Assembly (NCBI GenBank): GCA_023386365.1 | Contig: JAEWJX010000064.1 | Span: 1-59,345, forward strand | Direction: 5' to 3' | DNA: 59,345 nt | DNA from: Actinomycetes bacterium | Lineage (GTDB): Bacteria > Actinomycetota > Actinomycetes > Actinomycetales > Microbacteriaceae | Part shown: positions 12,029 through 19,153 of the stretch, one piece after another | Numbering within the stretch: the first letter of the stretch is position 1 | Layout: each line of letters starts with the position of its first letter | The notes under the pieces: model-generated | What the model saw: only the letters and a program-made list of their open reading frames with translations | Database searches by the model: none | What the model was told of the DNA's origin: nothing | Position numbers and translations under genes: made by a program

Positions 12029-12059
12029 TTGACCTGGAGTGAACTCCAGGTTGCAGTCT
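12029..12059 (+). promoter_or_regulatory. MerR-type promoter with 19-bp spacer and CCTGGAGT/ACTCCAGG dyad
   Basis: The -35 TTGACC (12029-12034) and -10 CAGTCT (12054-12059) are separated by 19 bp, the over-long spacer characteristic of MerR-activated promoters. The spacer holds a perfect 8-2-8 inverted repeat CCTGGAGT-GA-ACTCCAGG (12033-12050). The -10 ends 6 nt before the ATG at 12066, so the message is leaderless. The site lies between the divergent merR gene (start 12012) and the aldo/keto reductase, which makes the neighbour regulator the natural ligand. Confidence 0.85.
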
Positions 12060-12065
12060 GTCGTC

Positions 12066-13016
<951 letters not shown>

Positions 13017-13026
13017 AGTTCGGGGC

Positions 13027-13428
13027 ATGGAGCACGCGGTCGGCACCCTCGACGACGACACCTGCTGGGACCTGCTCGCCGCAGCCGAGGTGGGGCGCGT
13101 CGTGTTCGTCGACGGCGACGACATCGAAGTCTTCCCCGTGAACCACTCCATCGGCGGGCGCAGCATCCTGTTCCGCAGCGCGCCCGGCGCGAAACTGCAG
13201 CTGGTGGCGGAGCATCCGCGAGTGGCGTTCGAGGTCGACGGTCACACCGACGAGGAGGCGTGGAGCGTCATCGTGTGGGGCGTCGCCGTGCGGCTGTCGT
13301 TCGACGACGAGATCGAGCACTCCGGCATCCTGGGGCTCGTCTCGTGGGCGCCCGACGAGAAGTTCAACTACGTGCGCATCGAACCGGATCGGGTGAGCGG
13401 TCGCCGCTTCCGGCGCGCCGACGCGTAA
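13027..13428 (+). CDS. Pyridoxamine 5'-phosphate oxidase family protein (NimA-like split barrel)
   Basis: The 133-residue protein is a compact FMN/F420-binding split beta-barrel. It starts MEHAVGTLDDDTCWDLLAAAEVGR and continues VFPVNHSIGGRSILFRSAPGAK and RVAFEVDGHTDEEAWSVIVWG. This pattern is shared by NimA/pyridoxamine-oxidase-like proteins widespread in actinobacteria, mostly of unknown substrate. TAAAGT ends 7 nt before the ATG, suggesting its own leaderless transcript even though it sits only 10 bases after the aldo/keto reductase stop. Confidence 0.85.
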   Translation: MEHAVGTLDDDTCWDLLAAAEVGRVVFVDGDDIEVFPVNHSIGGRSILFRSAPGAKLQLVAEHPRVAFEVDGHTDEEAWSVIVWGVAVRLSFDDEIEHSGILGLVSWAPDEKFNYVRIEPDRVSGRRFRRADA

Positions 13429-13445
13429 CGGCGGTCAGGCGAGGG

Positions 13446-13928
13446 TCAGGCGAGGGTGCCATCGGCGGCGGCCTCCAGGCGCGCCACATCCAGCTTCACC
13501 TGGGTGAGCATCTCGGCCTGCACTCGATTGGCACGCGCCGGGTCGGGGTCCTCCAGCAGCTCCATGAGGCGGCGGGGCACCACCTGCCAGCTCACGCCGA
13601 AACGGTCGACCAGCCACCCGCACTGGGTGGGCCGGCCACCACCCGCGAGCAAAGCATCCCAGTAGTGGTCGACCTCGGCCTGGTCGACGCAGTCGACGAA
13701 CAGCGAGATCGCGTCGGTGAACGCCGGCCCGCCCTCGGCGTTGAAGCCGGAGAGCTGGATGCCGCCGATGCGGAACGTCGCCGCGAACAGGGCGCCGCCG
13801 CGTTCGGTGGTGGCGAGCACCTCGGAGTCGGCGAAGACCGAGGTGTAGAGGTCGAGGGCTCCCTGCAGGTCGCCCTGGAACCAGAGGAACGGGGTGATGC
13901 GCTGCGTCAGCGGTGAGGTGACGGACAT
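13446..13928 (-). CDS. VOC superfamily protein, PhnB/3-demethylubiquinone methyltransferase-like
   Basis: A 160-residue glyoxalase-fold protein: QRITPFLWFQGDLQGALDLYTSVF at 10-33, then FRIGGIQLSGFNAEGGP and the GWLVDRFGVSWQVVP strand typical of PhnB-like VOC proteins. Members bind metals or small ligands; the substrate here is unknown. ATG 13928 has a strong Shine-Dalgarno (AGGGAGG) 8 nt upstream. That Shine-Dalgarno lies in the 3' arm of a 14-bp hairpin (13932-13982) whose loop holds a palindromic operator. The gene follows nrdB on the same strand, separated by only that element. Confidence 0.85.
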   Translation of the reverse strand: MSVTSPLTQRITPFLWFQGDLQGALDLYTSVFADSEVLATTERGGALFAATFRIGGIQLSGFNAEGGPAFTDAISLFVDCVDQAEVDHYWDALLAGGGRPTQCGWLVDRFGVSWQVVPRRLMELLEDPDPARANRVQAEMLTQVKLDVARLEAAADGTLA

Positions 13929-13931
13929 GCG

Positions 13932-13982
13932 GACGGCCTCCCTGCAGATGTGAACGCTGTCCACATTCGCAGGGAGGCCGTC
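13932..13982 (-). promoter_or_regulatory. Hairpin hiding the VOC Shine-Dalgarno, with an operator in its loop
   Basis: Positions 13932-13945 and 13969-13982 form a perfect 14-bp inverted repeat. On the minus strand the second arm is GCAGGGAGGCCGTC, so it contains the Shine-Dalgarno of the VOC gene. The 23-nt loop contains ATGTGGACAGCGTTCACAT (13948-13966, minus-strand sense), an imperfect GTGRACA/TGTYCAC dyad that recurs with one change at 24056-24074. A transcript reading through from nrdB would fold the arm and hide the ribosome site. A transcript starting inside the loop would not contain the first arm. The regulatory reading is inference; the repeats are direct observation. Confidence 0.7.
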
Positions 13983-13994
13983 AGGCGTCAAGCA

Positions 13995-14990
13995 CTACTT
14001 GCGGTCTCCGGAGGAGGCGCTCGCGTTCGACTCGTACGAGGTGTTGGTCGACTCGAAGAAGTTCACCAGCTGCAGGGTGTCGTTCGCGGTCGCCATCCAC
14101 TTCGCCGGGTTGACGACGTTGTAGTGGGCACCGAATCCGAGCTCCTCGAGGCGACGGTCGGCGAGGTACTTCACGTACTGGTTGATGTAGCTCGCGTTGA
14201 GTCCGAGGATGCCGTTGGGCAGCAGGTCGTTGTTGTACTGCTCCTCCATCTCGACCGCATCGAGGATCATCTGCTTGATCTCGGCGGCGAACTCCTCCGT
14301 CTGCAGGTCGGGGTTCTCGTCGAGCACGGTGAGGATCAGGTTGATGCCGAACTTCAGGTGCAGCGACTCGTCGCGCACGATCCAGTCCATCAGCGACCCG
14401 AAGTTGCGCAGCAGGTTCCGCTGACGGAACGACAGCGCCACCATGAAGCCCGAGTAGAACCAGATGCCCTCGAGGATGATGTTGTACGCGATCAGGTTGC
14501 GGATGAAGTCCTGCTTGCCCGCCGTCGTCGTGATGTCGAGGGTCTCCTCGGTCATCCGCTTGATGAAGCTGACCTCGAATTCCTCCTTGCGCGCCATCGA
14601 CGGCACGTCGACGTGGGAGTTGTAGGCCTCGTTGCGGTCGATCGGGAACGTCTCGAGGACGTACTCGAACGACATGCAGTGGTTGGCCTCCTCCCACATC
14701 TGCTTCGCGAGGTAGAGGTGCGCCTCGGGGGCGTTGATGTACGGGTACACACCGAACGCGAGCGCCTTGTTGACGAGTAGCTCGTTCGGGTTGAAGTAGC
14801 TCATGAGGAACGTGATCGCGTGGCGTTCCTCGTCGGTCATCTTCTTGAAGTCGGCGATGTCTTCACCGAGCTGGATCTCATTCGGGAACCAGGTGTTGGC
14901 GACAGCCTGGTCGTAGAGGTCCATCGCCCACGGGTAGGTGACGGGCTTGAGGAGGAGTCCCTCCTGGATTCCGGTACCGAGGATCGGCAT
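13995..14990 (-). CDS. nrdB: Ribonucleotide reductase small subunit, subclass Ic (Mn/Fe, no radical tyrosine)
   Basis: The 331-residue R2 protein makes the radical-generating subunit of class I ribonucleotide reductase, which reduces NDPs to dNDPs. The metal ligands are Glu70, Glu101, His104, Glu174, Glu208 and His211. The residue four after His104, where class Ia/Ib enzymes carry the radical Tyr, is Phe108 (HCMSF). The first ligand is Glu, not Asp. These are the two marks of Chlamydia-type class Ic enzymes, which use a Mn(IV)/Fe(III) cofactor, and all ligand spacings equal those of C. trachomatis NrdB. The gene follows nrdA, 33 bases after the end of the shifted NrdA tail. The C-terminal tail (TSYESNASASSGDRK) carries a Tyr suitable for radical transfer. 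Confidence 0.93.
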   Translation of the reverse strand: MPILGTGIQEGLLLKPVTYPWAMDLYDQAVANTWFPNEIQLGEDIADFKKMTDEERHAITFLMSYFNPNELLVNKALAFGVYPYINAPEAHLYLAKQMWEEANHCMSFEYVLETFPIDRNEAYNSHVDVPSMARKEEFEVSFIKRMTEETLDITTTAGKQDFIRNLIAYNIILEGIWFYSGFMVALSFRQRNLLRNFGSLMDWIVRDESLHLKFGINLILTVLDENPDLQTEEFAAEIKQMILDAVEMEEQYNNDLLPNGILGLNASYINQYVKYLADRRLEELGFGAHYNVVNPAKWMATANDTLQLVNFFESTNTSYESNASASSGDRK

Positions 14991-15023
14991 GTTTCTGTTT
15001 CTCCGTTCAGAGCGCCGAAGGCG

Positions 15024-15110
15024 CTACTGGCAGCTCTCGCACTGAAGTTCGTCCATGGGGTCGAGCGGCACTTCATAACCGCCGATGGTGTCTCCGAAGC
15101 CGCCGTTCAC
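15024..15110 (-). other. Out-of-frame C-terminal tail of NrdA (CxxC redox tail)
   Basis: Directly at the nrdA stop, the -1 frame continues for 28 codons (GTG 15110 to TAG 15024). It encodes VNGGFGDTIGG, then YEVPLDPMDELQCESCQ. A Cys pair a few residues from the end is the shuttle that re-reduces the active-site disulfide in class I large subunits, so this is almost certainly the NrdA C-terminus. The two frames join if one G is added to the run of five at 15120-15124 (C5 on the plus strand). A separate 28-residue protein starting at the overlapping GTG is the less likely alternative. Confidence 0.75.
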
Positions 15111-17569
15111 GAGGTCAGTCCCCCGAATCCGCGACGCGGGGCGGCGGCGGGCGCGGCGGCCGGGGCGGCGGCATCCGTCGAGGCGGCGGCACCGAAGCCG
15201 CGCTTGGCGCCCTGGGCGATCTCTTCGGTCTTGTTGACCTTGACCGTCGACTGCTCGGCCGTGTGACGCGGCTTCATGTGCAGGTAGTAGGTCGTCTTGA
15301 CGCCCTTCTCCCACGCGGCGTAGTAGATGTCCATCATGTCGCCGAGGTCACGCGTCTCGAGGTACATGTTGCGGCTGATGGCCTGGTCGATCCACTTCTG
15401 GGCACGCGCCGCGACCTCGATGAACGAGTACGGCGAGAGCTGGAAGCTGGTCTTGTAGACCGCCTTCAGGCTGTCCGGGATCGCGTCGATGTTCTGCACG
15501 TCGCCCTGGCTGCGCAGCACCTGCTCGCGCACCTCGTCCCAGAGGCCGAGCTTCTGCAGGTCGTTGACCAGGTTGCGGTTCACCTCGAGGAACTTGCCGT
15601 TGCTGGTGGCGCGGCTGAAGATCTGCGCGAACTGCGGGTCGAGGCCGGGCGTGGTGCCGGCGACGAGGCCGATGGATGCGGTGGGCGCGATCGCCATCAG
15701 CGTCGCGTTGCGCATGCCGCCCTTGACCTTGGCGCGGAGCTTGTCCCAGTCGAGGCGCATGGTGCGGTCGACGTTGATCTTCAGACCGCGGTCCTTCTCG
15801 GTGAGCTCGATCGAGTCGAACGGCACGAGACCCTGCGACCAGCGCGAGCCCTCGAAGTTGTCGTACGAGCCGCGCTCGCGGGCGAGGTCGGCCGACTCGT
15901 CGATGGCCGCGTACGAGACGTGCTCCATGATCTCGTCCATGAGGGCGTACGCCTCTTCGGACTCGTAGGAGAACCCGAGACGCTCCACGACATCCGTGAA
16001 GCCCATGACGCCGAGGCCGATGGCACGGTTGGTGACGTTGGCGTGGTCGGCCTCGGCCACCGACGACTCGGTGATGTCGATGAGGTTGTCGAGCTGACGC
16101 ACCGCGCTGCGGGCCGACTCGTCGATGAGCTTCCAGTCGAACCCGAGGCCGCCGTTCTCGTCGACCTTGAGGTGGGTCGAGAGGTTGATGGAGGCCAGGT
16201 TGCAGACGGAGATGTTCTCGAGGTCCTGCGGGAGGCAGATCTCGGTGCAGAGGTTCGAGAGGTGGATGGTGCCCGTGTTGTTGTTGAGGGCACGGTTGTT
16301 GATGGTGTCCTTCCAGGTGAGCCACGGGTGGCTCGTGGTCTGGAGCGACATCAGGATGTCCTTGAACTGGGCGCGCGCCGAGATCTTCTTGAACATCCGC
16401 ATCTGGCCGGCCTCGGCGAGCGCCACGTACTCCGCGTAGCGGTCGGAGAACGCCTGACCGTACAGCTCGTTGAGGTCGCCGACCTCGAGCGGGTCGAACA
16501 GGTACCAGTCGTCGTCGTTCTGCACGCGCTTCATGAACTCGTCGGAGATCCAGACGGCCGTGTTGGCGGTGCGGGTGCGGCGGTACGGGTCGCCGGAGTT
16601 CTGACGCAGGTCGAGGAACTCGGGGAAGTCGAGGTGCCAGTTCTCCATGTAGAAGCAGAGGGCGCCGAACTTCTTGCCGCCGCGGCTGACCGCGCGCAGC
16701 ACCGAGTCGATGGTGTGCATGAACGGGATCGGGCCCGTCGAGGTGGTGTTGTTCGAGCGGATGGGCGAACCCTGCGAGCGCAGCTTCGTGACCGAGAGGC
16801 CGATGCCGCCGGTGCCCTTGGTGAGCCACATGACGTCGCGCACCGACTTGGCGATGTGCTCGATGTCGTCGTGCATCTCCATGACGAAGCAGTTGGAGAG
16901 CTGCGGGAACGCGGTTCCCGCGTTGACGAGGGTGGAGCCGGCGGCCAGGTACTCGAGCTTCGACATCTTGTCGTAGAACTCGATGGCGTGGCTGGTGGGG
17001 TCGGCCTCGTTGAGGGAGAGTCCCATGGCGATGCGCATCCAGAAGAACTGCGGCACCTCGAGCGGCTCACCGTTGCGGGCCTTGATGCCGTAGCGGTTGT
17101 TGAGGGTGACGACGCCGATGTACTTGAGGAGTCCGTCTCGGCTCGGCTCGAGGGCGGCGGCGAGGCGGTCGAAGTCGAACAGCGCCGGGAAGCGGGAGTC
17201 GAGCAGGAGCTCTTCGACACCCTGCTCGATGGCACGGCGGAAGTGCTGCGCGTGGAGCTGCTTGAGCTCCTCGTCGGTGGTGTAGTCGCCGAGCACGCGC
17301 TTGTAGATGGTCTTGAGCAGCAGGCGGGCCGCGACCGTGTCGAACTCGGGGTCGTCCTTCACGTTCTGCAGGGCCACCTGGATGACGGCTTCGTCGAGCT
17401 GCTGGGTGGTGATGCCGTCGAACAGCGTGAGTTCGAGCTCGGACGCGATCTGCGTGACCCACGTGATGTTCTCGTCGAGTCCGCGGCTGGCGTGTTCGAT
17501 CGCCAGGTTGATCTTGTTGGCGTCATACGGCTCGCGCTCTCCGTTGCGCTTCACGACGGTGATGGTCAC
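15107..17569 (-). CDS. nrdA: Ribonucleotide reductase large subunit NrdA (class I), tail shifted out of frame
   Basis: 820 residues as read from GTG 17569. An N-terminal ATP-cone (VVKRNGEREPYDANKINLAI, 5-24) gives allosteric activity control. The catalytic barrel has Cys227 (SNCF), Asn439-Cys441-Glu443 (NLCTEI) and Cys456 (SVCNLAS), matching E. coli Cys225, Asn437/Cys439/Glu441 and Cys462. The radical-transfer Tyr pair is in KTTYYLHMK. The reading frame ends RRGFGGLTS, without the Cys pair needed for re-reduction; that tail is present in the -1 frame just beyond (15024-15110). An assembly error or real mutation in the G5 tract is likely. NrdR and DnaA boxes precede the gene, and nrdB follows in the same transcript. 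Confidence 0.95.
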   Translation of the reverse strand: MTITVVKRNGEREPYDANKINLAIEHASRGLDENITWVTQIASELELTLFDGITTQQLDEAVIQVALQNVKDDPEFDTVAARLLLKTIYKRVLGDYTTDEELKQLHAQHFRRAIEQGVEELLLDSRFPALFDFDRLAAALEPSRDGLLKYIGVVTLNNRYGIKARNGEPLEVPQFFWMRIAMGLSLNEADPTSHAIEFYDKMSKLEYLAAGSTLVNAGTAFPQLSNCFVMEMHDDIEHIAKSVRDVMWLTKGTGGIGLSVTKLRSQGSPIRSNNTTSTGPIPFMHTIDSVLRAVSRGGKKFGALCFYMENWHLDFPEFLDLRQNSGDPYRRTRTANTAVWISDEFMKRVQNDDDWYLFDPLEVGDLNELYGQAFSDRYAEYVALAEAGQMRMFKKISARAQFKDILMSLQTTSHPWLTWKDTINNRALNNNTGTIHLSNLCTEICLPQDLENISVCNLASINLSTHLKVDENGGLGFDWKLIDESARSAVRQLDNLIDITESSVAEADHANVTNRAIGLGVMGFTDVVERLGFSYESEEAYALMDEIMEHVSYAAIDESADLARERGSYDNFEGSRWSQGLVPFDSIELTEKDRGLKINVDRTMRLDWDKLRAKVKGGMRNATLMAIAPTASIGLVAGTTPGLDPQFAQIFSRATSNGKFLEVNRNLVNDLQKLGLWDEVREQVLRSQGDVQNIDAIPDSLKAVYKTSFQLSPYSFIEVAARAQKWIDQAISRNMYLETRDLGDMMDIYYAAWEKGVKTTYYLHMKPRHTAEQSTVKVNKTEEIAQGAKRGFGAAASTDAAAPAAAPAAAPRRGFGGLTS

Positions 17570-17706
17570 GTGATTCCTTCCCTCTGCGTCTCGCGACGCG
17601 CCCCTCTGTTCTCAGAACAGTGTCAAAACGGTGGTCAAACGGTGGTGAAAACGGCTCTCGACCAGCCGAAATCCTGCTCCGTTGCGCTCCTTCGGCCAGG
17701 AGGTTC
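17570..17706 (-). other. About 137-nt 5' leader of nrdA
   Basis: From the inferred start site (about 17706) to GTG 17569 the leader is long for this window, where many mRNAs look leaderless. It contains a perfect 7-1-7 palindrome CTGTTCTCAGAACAG (17606-17620). It also contains two AAACGGTGGT direct repeats (17626-17635 and 17637-17646) in 11-bp phase, and GAAGGA as Shine-Dalgarno just before the start. I see no cobalamin-riboswitch B12 box. Function beyond ribosome binding is unknown. Confidence 0.5.
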
Positions 17707-17708
17707 CA

Positions 17709-17756
17709 CCACTATATATCGGGCTACCGACGTCGGGCCAACCCTAGATGTTGTGG
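17709..17756 (-). promoter_or_regulatory. Tandem NrdR boxes over the nrdA promoter
   Basis: Two 16-bp sites resemble the NrdR consensus ACACTATATATAGTGT. The first is 17709-17724 (core CACTATATATCGGG). The second is 17741-17756 (ACCCTAGATGTTGTGG). Their starts are 32 bp apart, three helical turns, which is the spacing NrdR needs. On the minus strand TTGGCC (17741-17736), 17 nt and TATATA (17718-17713) form the promoter, so one box covers each hexamer. NrdR represses RNR genes when dATP is high. The nrdR gene itself is not in the window. Confidence 0.85.
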
Positions 17757-17761
17757 GCGTG

Positions 17762-17801
17762 TCATCCACAGTTGTGCATAACTTCGCCGGGGTTATCCCC
17801 A
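17762..17801. promoter_or_regulatory. Cluster of three DnaA-box-like sites upstream of nrdA
   Basis: TCATCCACA (17762-17770), TGTGCATAA (17773-17781, reverse of TTATGCACA) and TTATCCCCA (17793-17801) each match the DnaA box TTATNCACA with zero or one deviation. They lie within 40 bp, immediately upstream of the NrdR-controlled promoter. DnaA regulation of RNR genes is established in E. coli and B. subtilis; here it is inferred. Another TTTCCACA follows at 17803. The sites also lie 50-90 bp before the divergent MFS gene. Confidence 0.65.
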
Positions 17802-17850
17802 CTTTCCACACCCTAGGCACAGCCTCCGACGGCACTACAGTGGGAAGGCT

Positions 17851-19074
17851 GTGAACGCCTATCTGACCCTGCTGCGCACCCCGGGAGTGGCCCGGATCAT
17901 CGCCGCGCAACTGCTCGCCCGGTTCCCCGGCGGCATGCTCTCGCTGGGGTTCCTCATCCACATCGAGCACATCTTCCACTCGTACGGCGCGGCCGGGCTC
18001 GTGCTCGCCGCCACCTCGGTGGGCCAGGCGGTGTCCGGTCCGGTCACCAGCCGCTGGATGGGGCGCTGGGGCATGCGGCCCGTGCTCATCCTCACCACCG
18101 CCGTATGCGCAGTCGCGCTGTCGGTCGTCGCGCTCGCCCCCGCCGGCACACCGCTCTGGGGCTACATGATCGCTGGCCTCATCGCCGGCCTCAGCTACCC
18201 GCCCGTGCAGCCGGCGGTGCGCACCATCTACCCGAAGATGGTGAACTCGCGTCAGCTCACCCCGCTGTTCTCGCTCGACGCATCCGCGCAGGAGATCATC
18301 TGGATCGCCGGCCCCGTGGTGGTCACCTTCGTCGCCACCCAGGTGTCGACTGTCGCCGGCATCTTCCTGTCGGTGTTCTTCCTGGTGGCGGGCGGCGCCT
18401 GGTTCATCTCGTCGCCCGAGCTGGGCCGGGTGCGCATCCCCCGCAGCAAGCGCCGCCTCGGCGCGGTGCTCAAGCGCCCGCCGGTGCTGCTCGCCACCGT
18501 CACCGGCTTCCTGCTGGTGGGCTCGTGCGCGGCCATCGAGGCTGGCGTCGTCGCCACCTTCGGCGAGGGCGGGGCGGATGCCGGCATCGTGCTCGGCATC
18601 TGGGCCCTCGCATCCCTCGCCGGCGGTCTCGCCTTCGGGCACATCCCCATCGGACCGTGGGCGTTGGCGCGACGCATGTTCATCGTGTTCGTCGGCTCAC
18701 TGCTGGCGATCTTCGCCGCCGGGTACACCTTCGAGTTCTGGACCATCTCGGGCGCCCTCGTCATCGCCGGCCTCGGCATCGCGCCGGCCCTCGCCGTGAT
18801 GTTCTCGATCGTGTCGGCGAGCGTCAAGTTCTCCGACACCGCCGAGGCGTACGGATGGGTGGGCACCGGTCAGCTGATCGGCGCGGCCCTCGGCTCCGCC
18901 GTCGCCGGCTTCGTCATCGACGGCTACGGCCCGAAGGGCGGCTTCGTCGCGGCCGCCGGGATCGCCCTGCTCGGCTTCCTCGTGCCGCTGGTCTTCCGCC
19001 GCGCGCATCCGGATCTGCGGGGCCGCGACGCGAGCCCGCTGCCCGACACCGAGCCGGTGCAGCTGCCCCGCTGA
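17851..19074 (+). CDS. MFS transporter
   Basis: The 407-residue protein has 12 hydrophobic segments and starts at GTG 17851 (MNAYLTLLRTPGVARIIAAQ). The motif-A region is GPVTSRWMGRWGMRPVL at the 2-3 loop, with a basic central loop (PRSKRRLG) and an acidic/proline tail. It looks like a drug/proton antiporter-type MFS of the kind common in Micrococcales; the substrate is unknown. TACAGT at 17836-17841 is a plausible -10 box and GGGAAGG sits just before the start. It is divergent from nrdA and shares the DnaA-box region with it. A strong hairpin follows its stop. Confidence 0.87.
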   Translation: MNAYLTLLRTPGVARIIAAQLLARFPGGMLSLGFLIHIEHIFHSYGAAGLVLAATSVGQAVSGPVTSRWMGRWGMRPVLILTTAVCAVALSVVALAPAGTPLWGYMIAGLIAGLSYPPVQPAVRTIYPKMVNSRQLTPLFSLDASAQEIIWIAGPVVVTFVATQVSTVAGIFLSVFFLVAGGAWFISSPELGRVRIPRSKRRLGAVLKRPPVLLATVTGFLLVGSCAAIEAGVVATFGEGGADAGIVLGIWALASLAGGLAFGHIPIGPWALARRMFIVFVGSLLAIFAAGYTFEFWTISGALVIAGLGIAPALAVMFSIVSASVKFSDTAEAYGWVGTGQLIGAALGSAVAGFVIDGYGPKGGFVAAAGIALLGFLVPLVFRRAHPDLRGRDASPLPDTEPVQLPR

Positions 19075-19083
19075 CGTCCGTTC

Positions 19084-19143
19084 GGGAGGACGACGCGCCG
19101 CCCCCGGGCCGAAGCGGCGCGGGACGCGGCGCGTCATCCTCCC
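19084..19143. terminator. Bidirectional terminator-like hairpin
   Basis: Arms 19084-19101 and 19126-19143 form an 18-bp GC-rich inverted repeat with a single G-U-type mismatch and a 24-nt loop. It fills the 79-base gap between the stops of the convergent MFS and permease genes. There is no T-run, as is common in actinobacterial terminators. Confidence 0.65.
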
Positions 19144-19153
19144 CCGGGAACGC

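Noticed and set aside
13435..13456. Tandem GTCAGGCGAGG duplication at the VOC stop codon
   Set aside because: Two 11-bp copies at a gene end with no change of product are most simply a replication-slippage duplication; no function is suggested.
14991..15024. Small hairpin AGCGCCTTCGGCGCT between nrdA tail and nrdB
   Set aside because: A 5-bp stem without a T-run is too weak for a terminator and nrdB needs read-through; noted only as a possible mRNA feature.
13995..17569. Class Ib (NrdEF) assignment for the ribonucleotide reductase
   Set aside because: No nrdH or nrdI gene is adjacent, the large subunit has an ATP-cone, and the small subunit carries the Phe/Glu pattern of Ic.
17570..17706. 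Cobalamin riboswitch in the nrdA leader
   Set aside because: No B12 box or paired P1/P2 arms were found; only short repeats are present.
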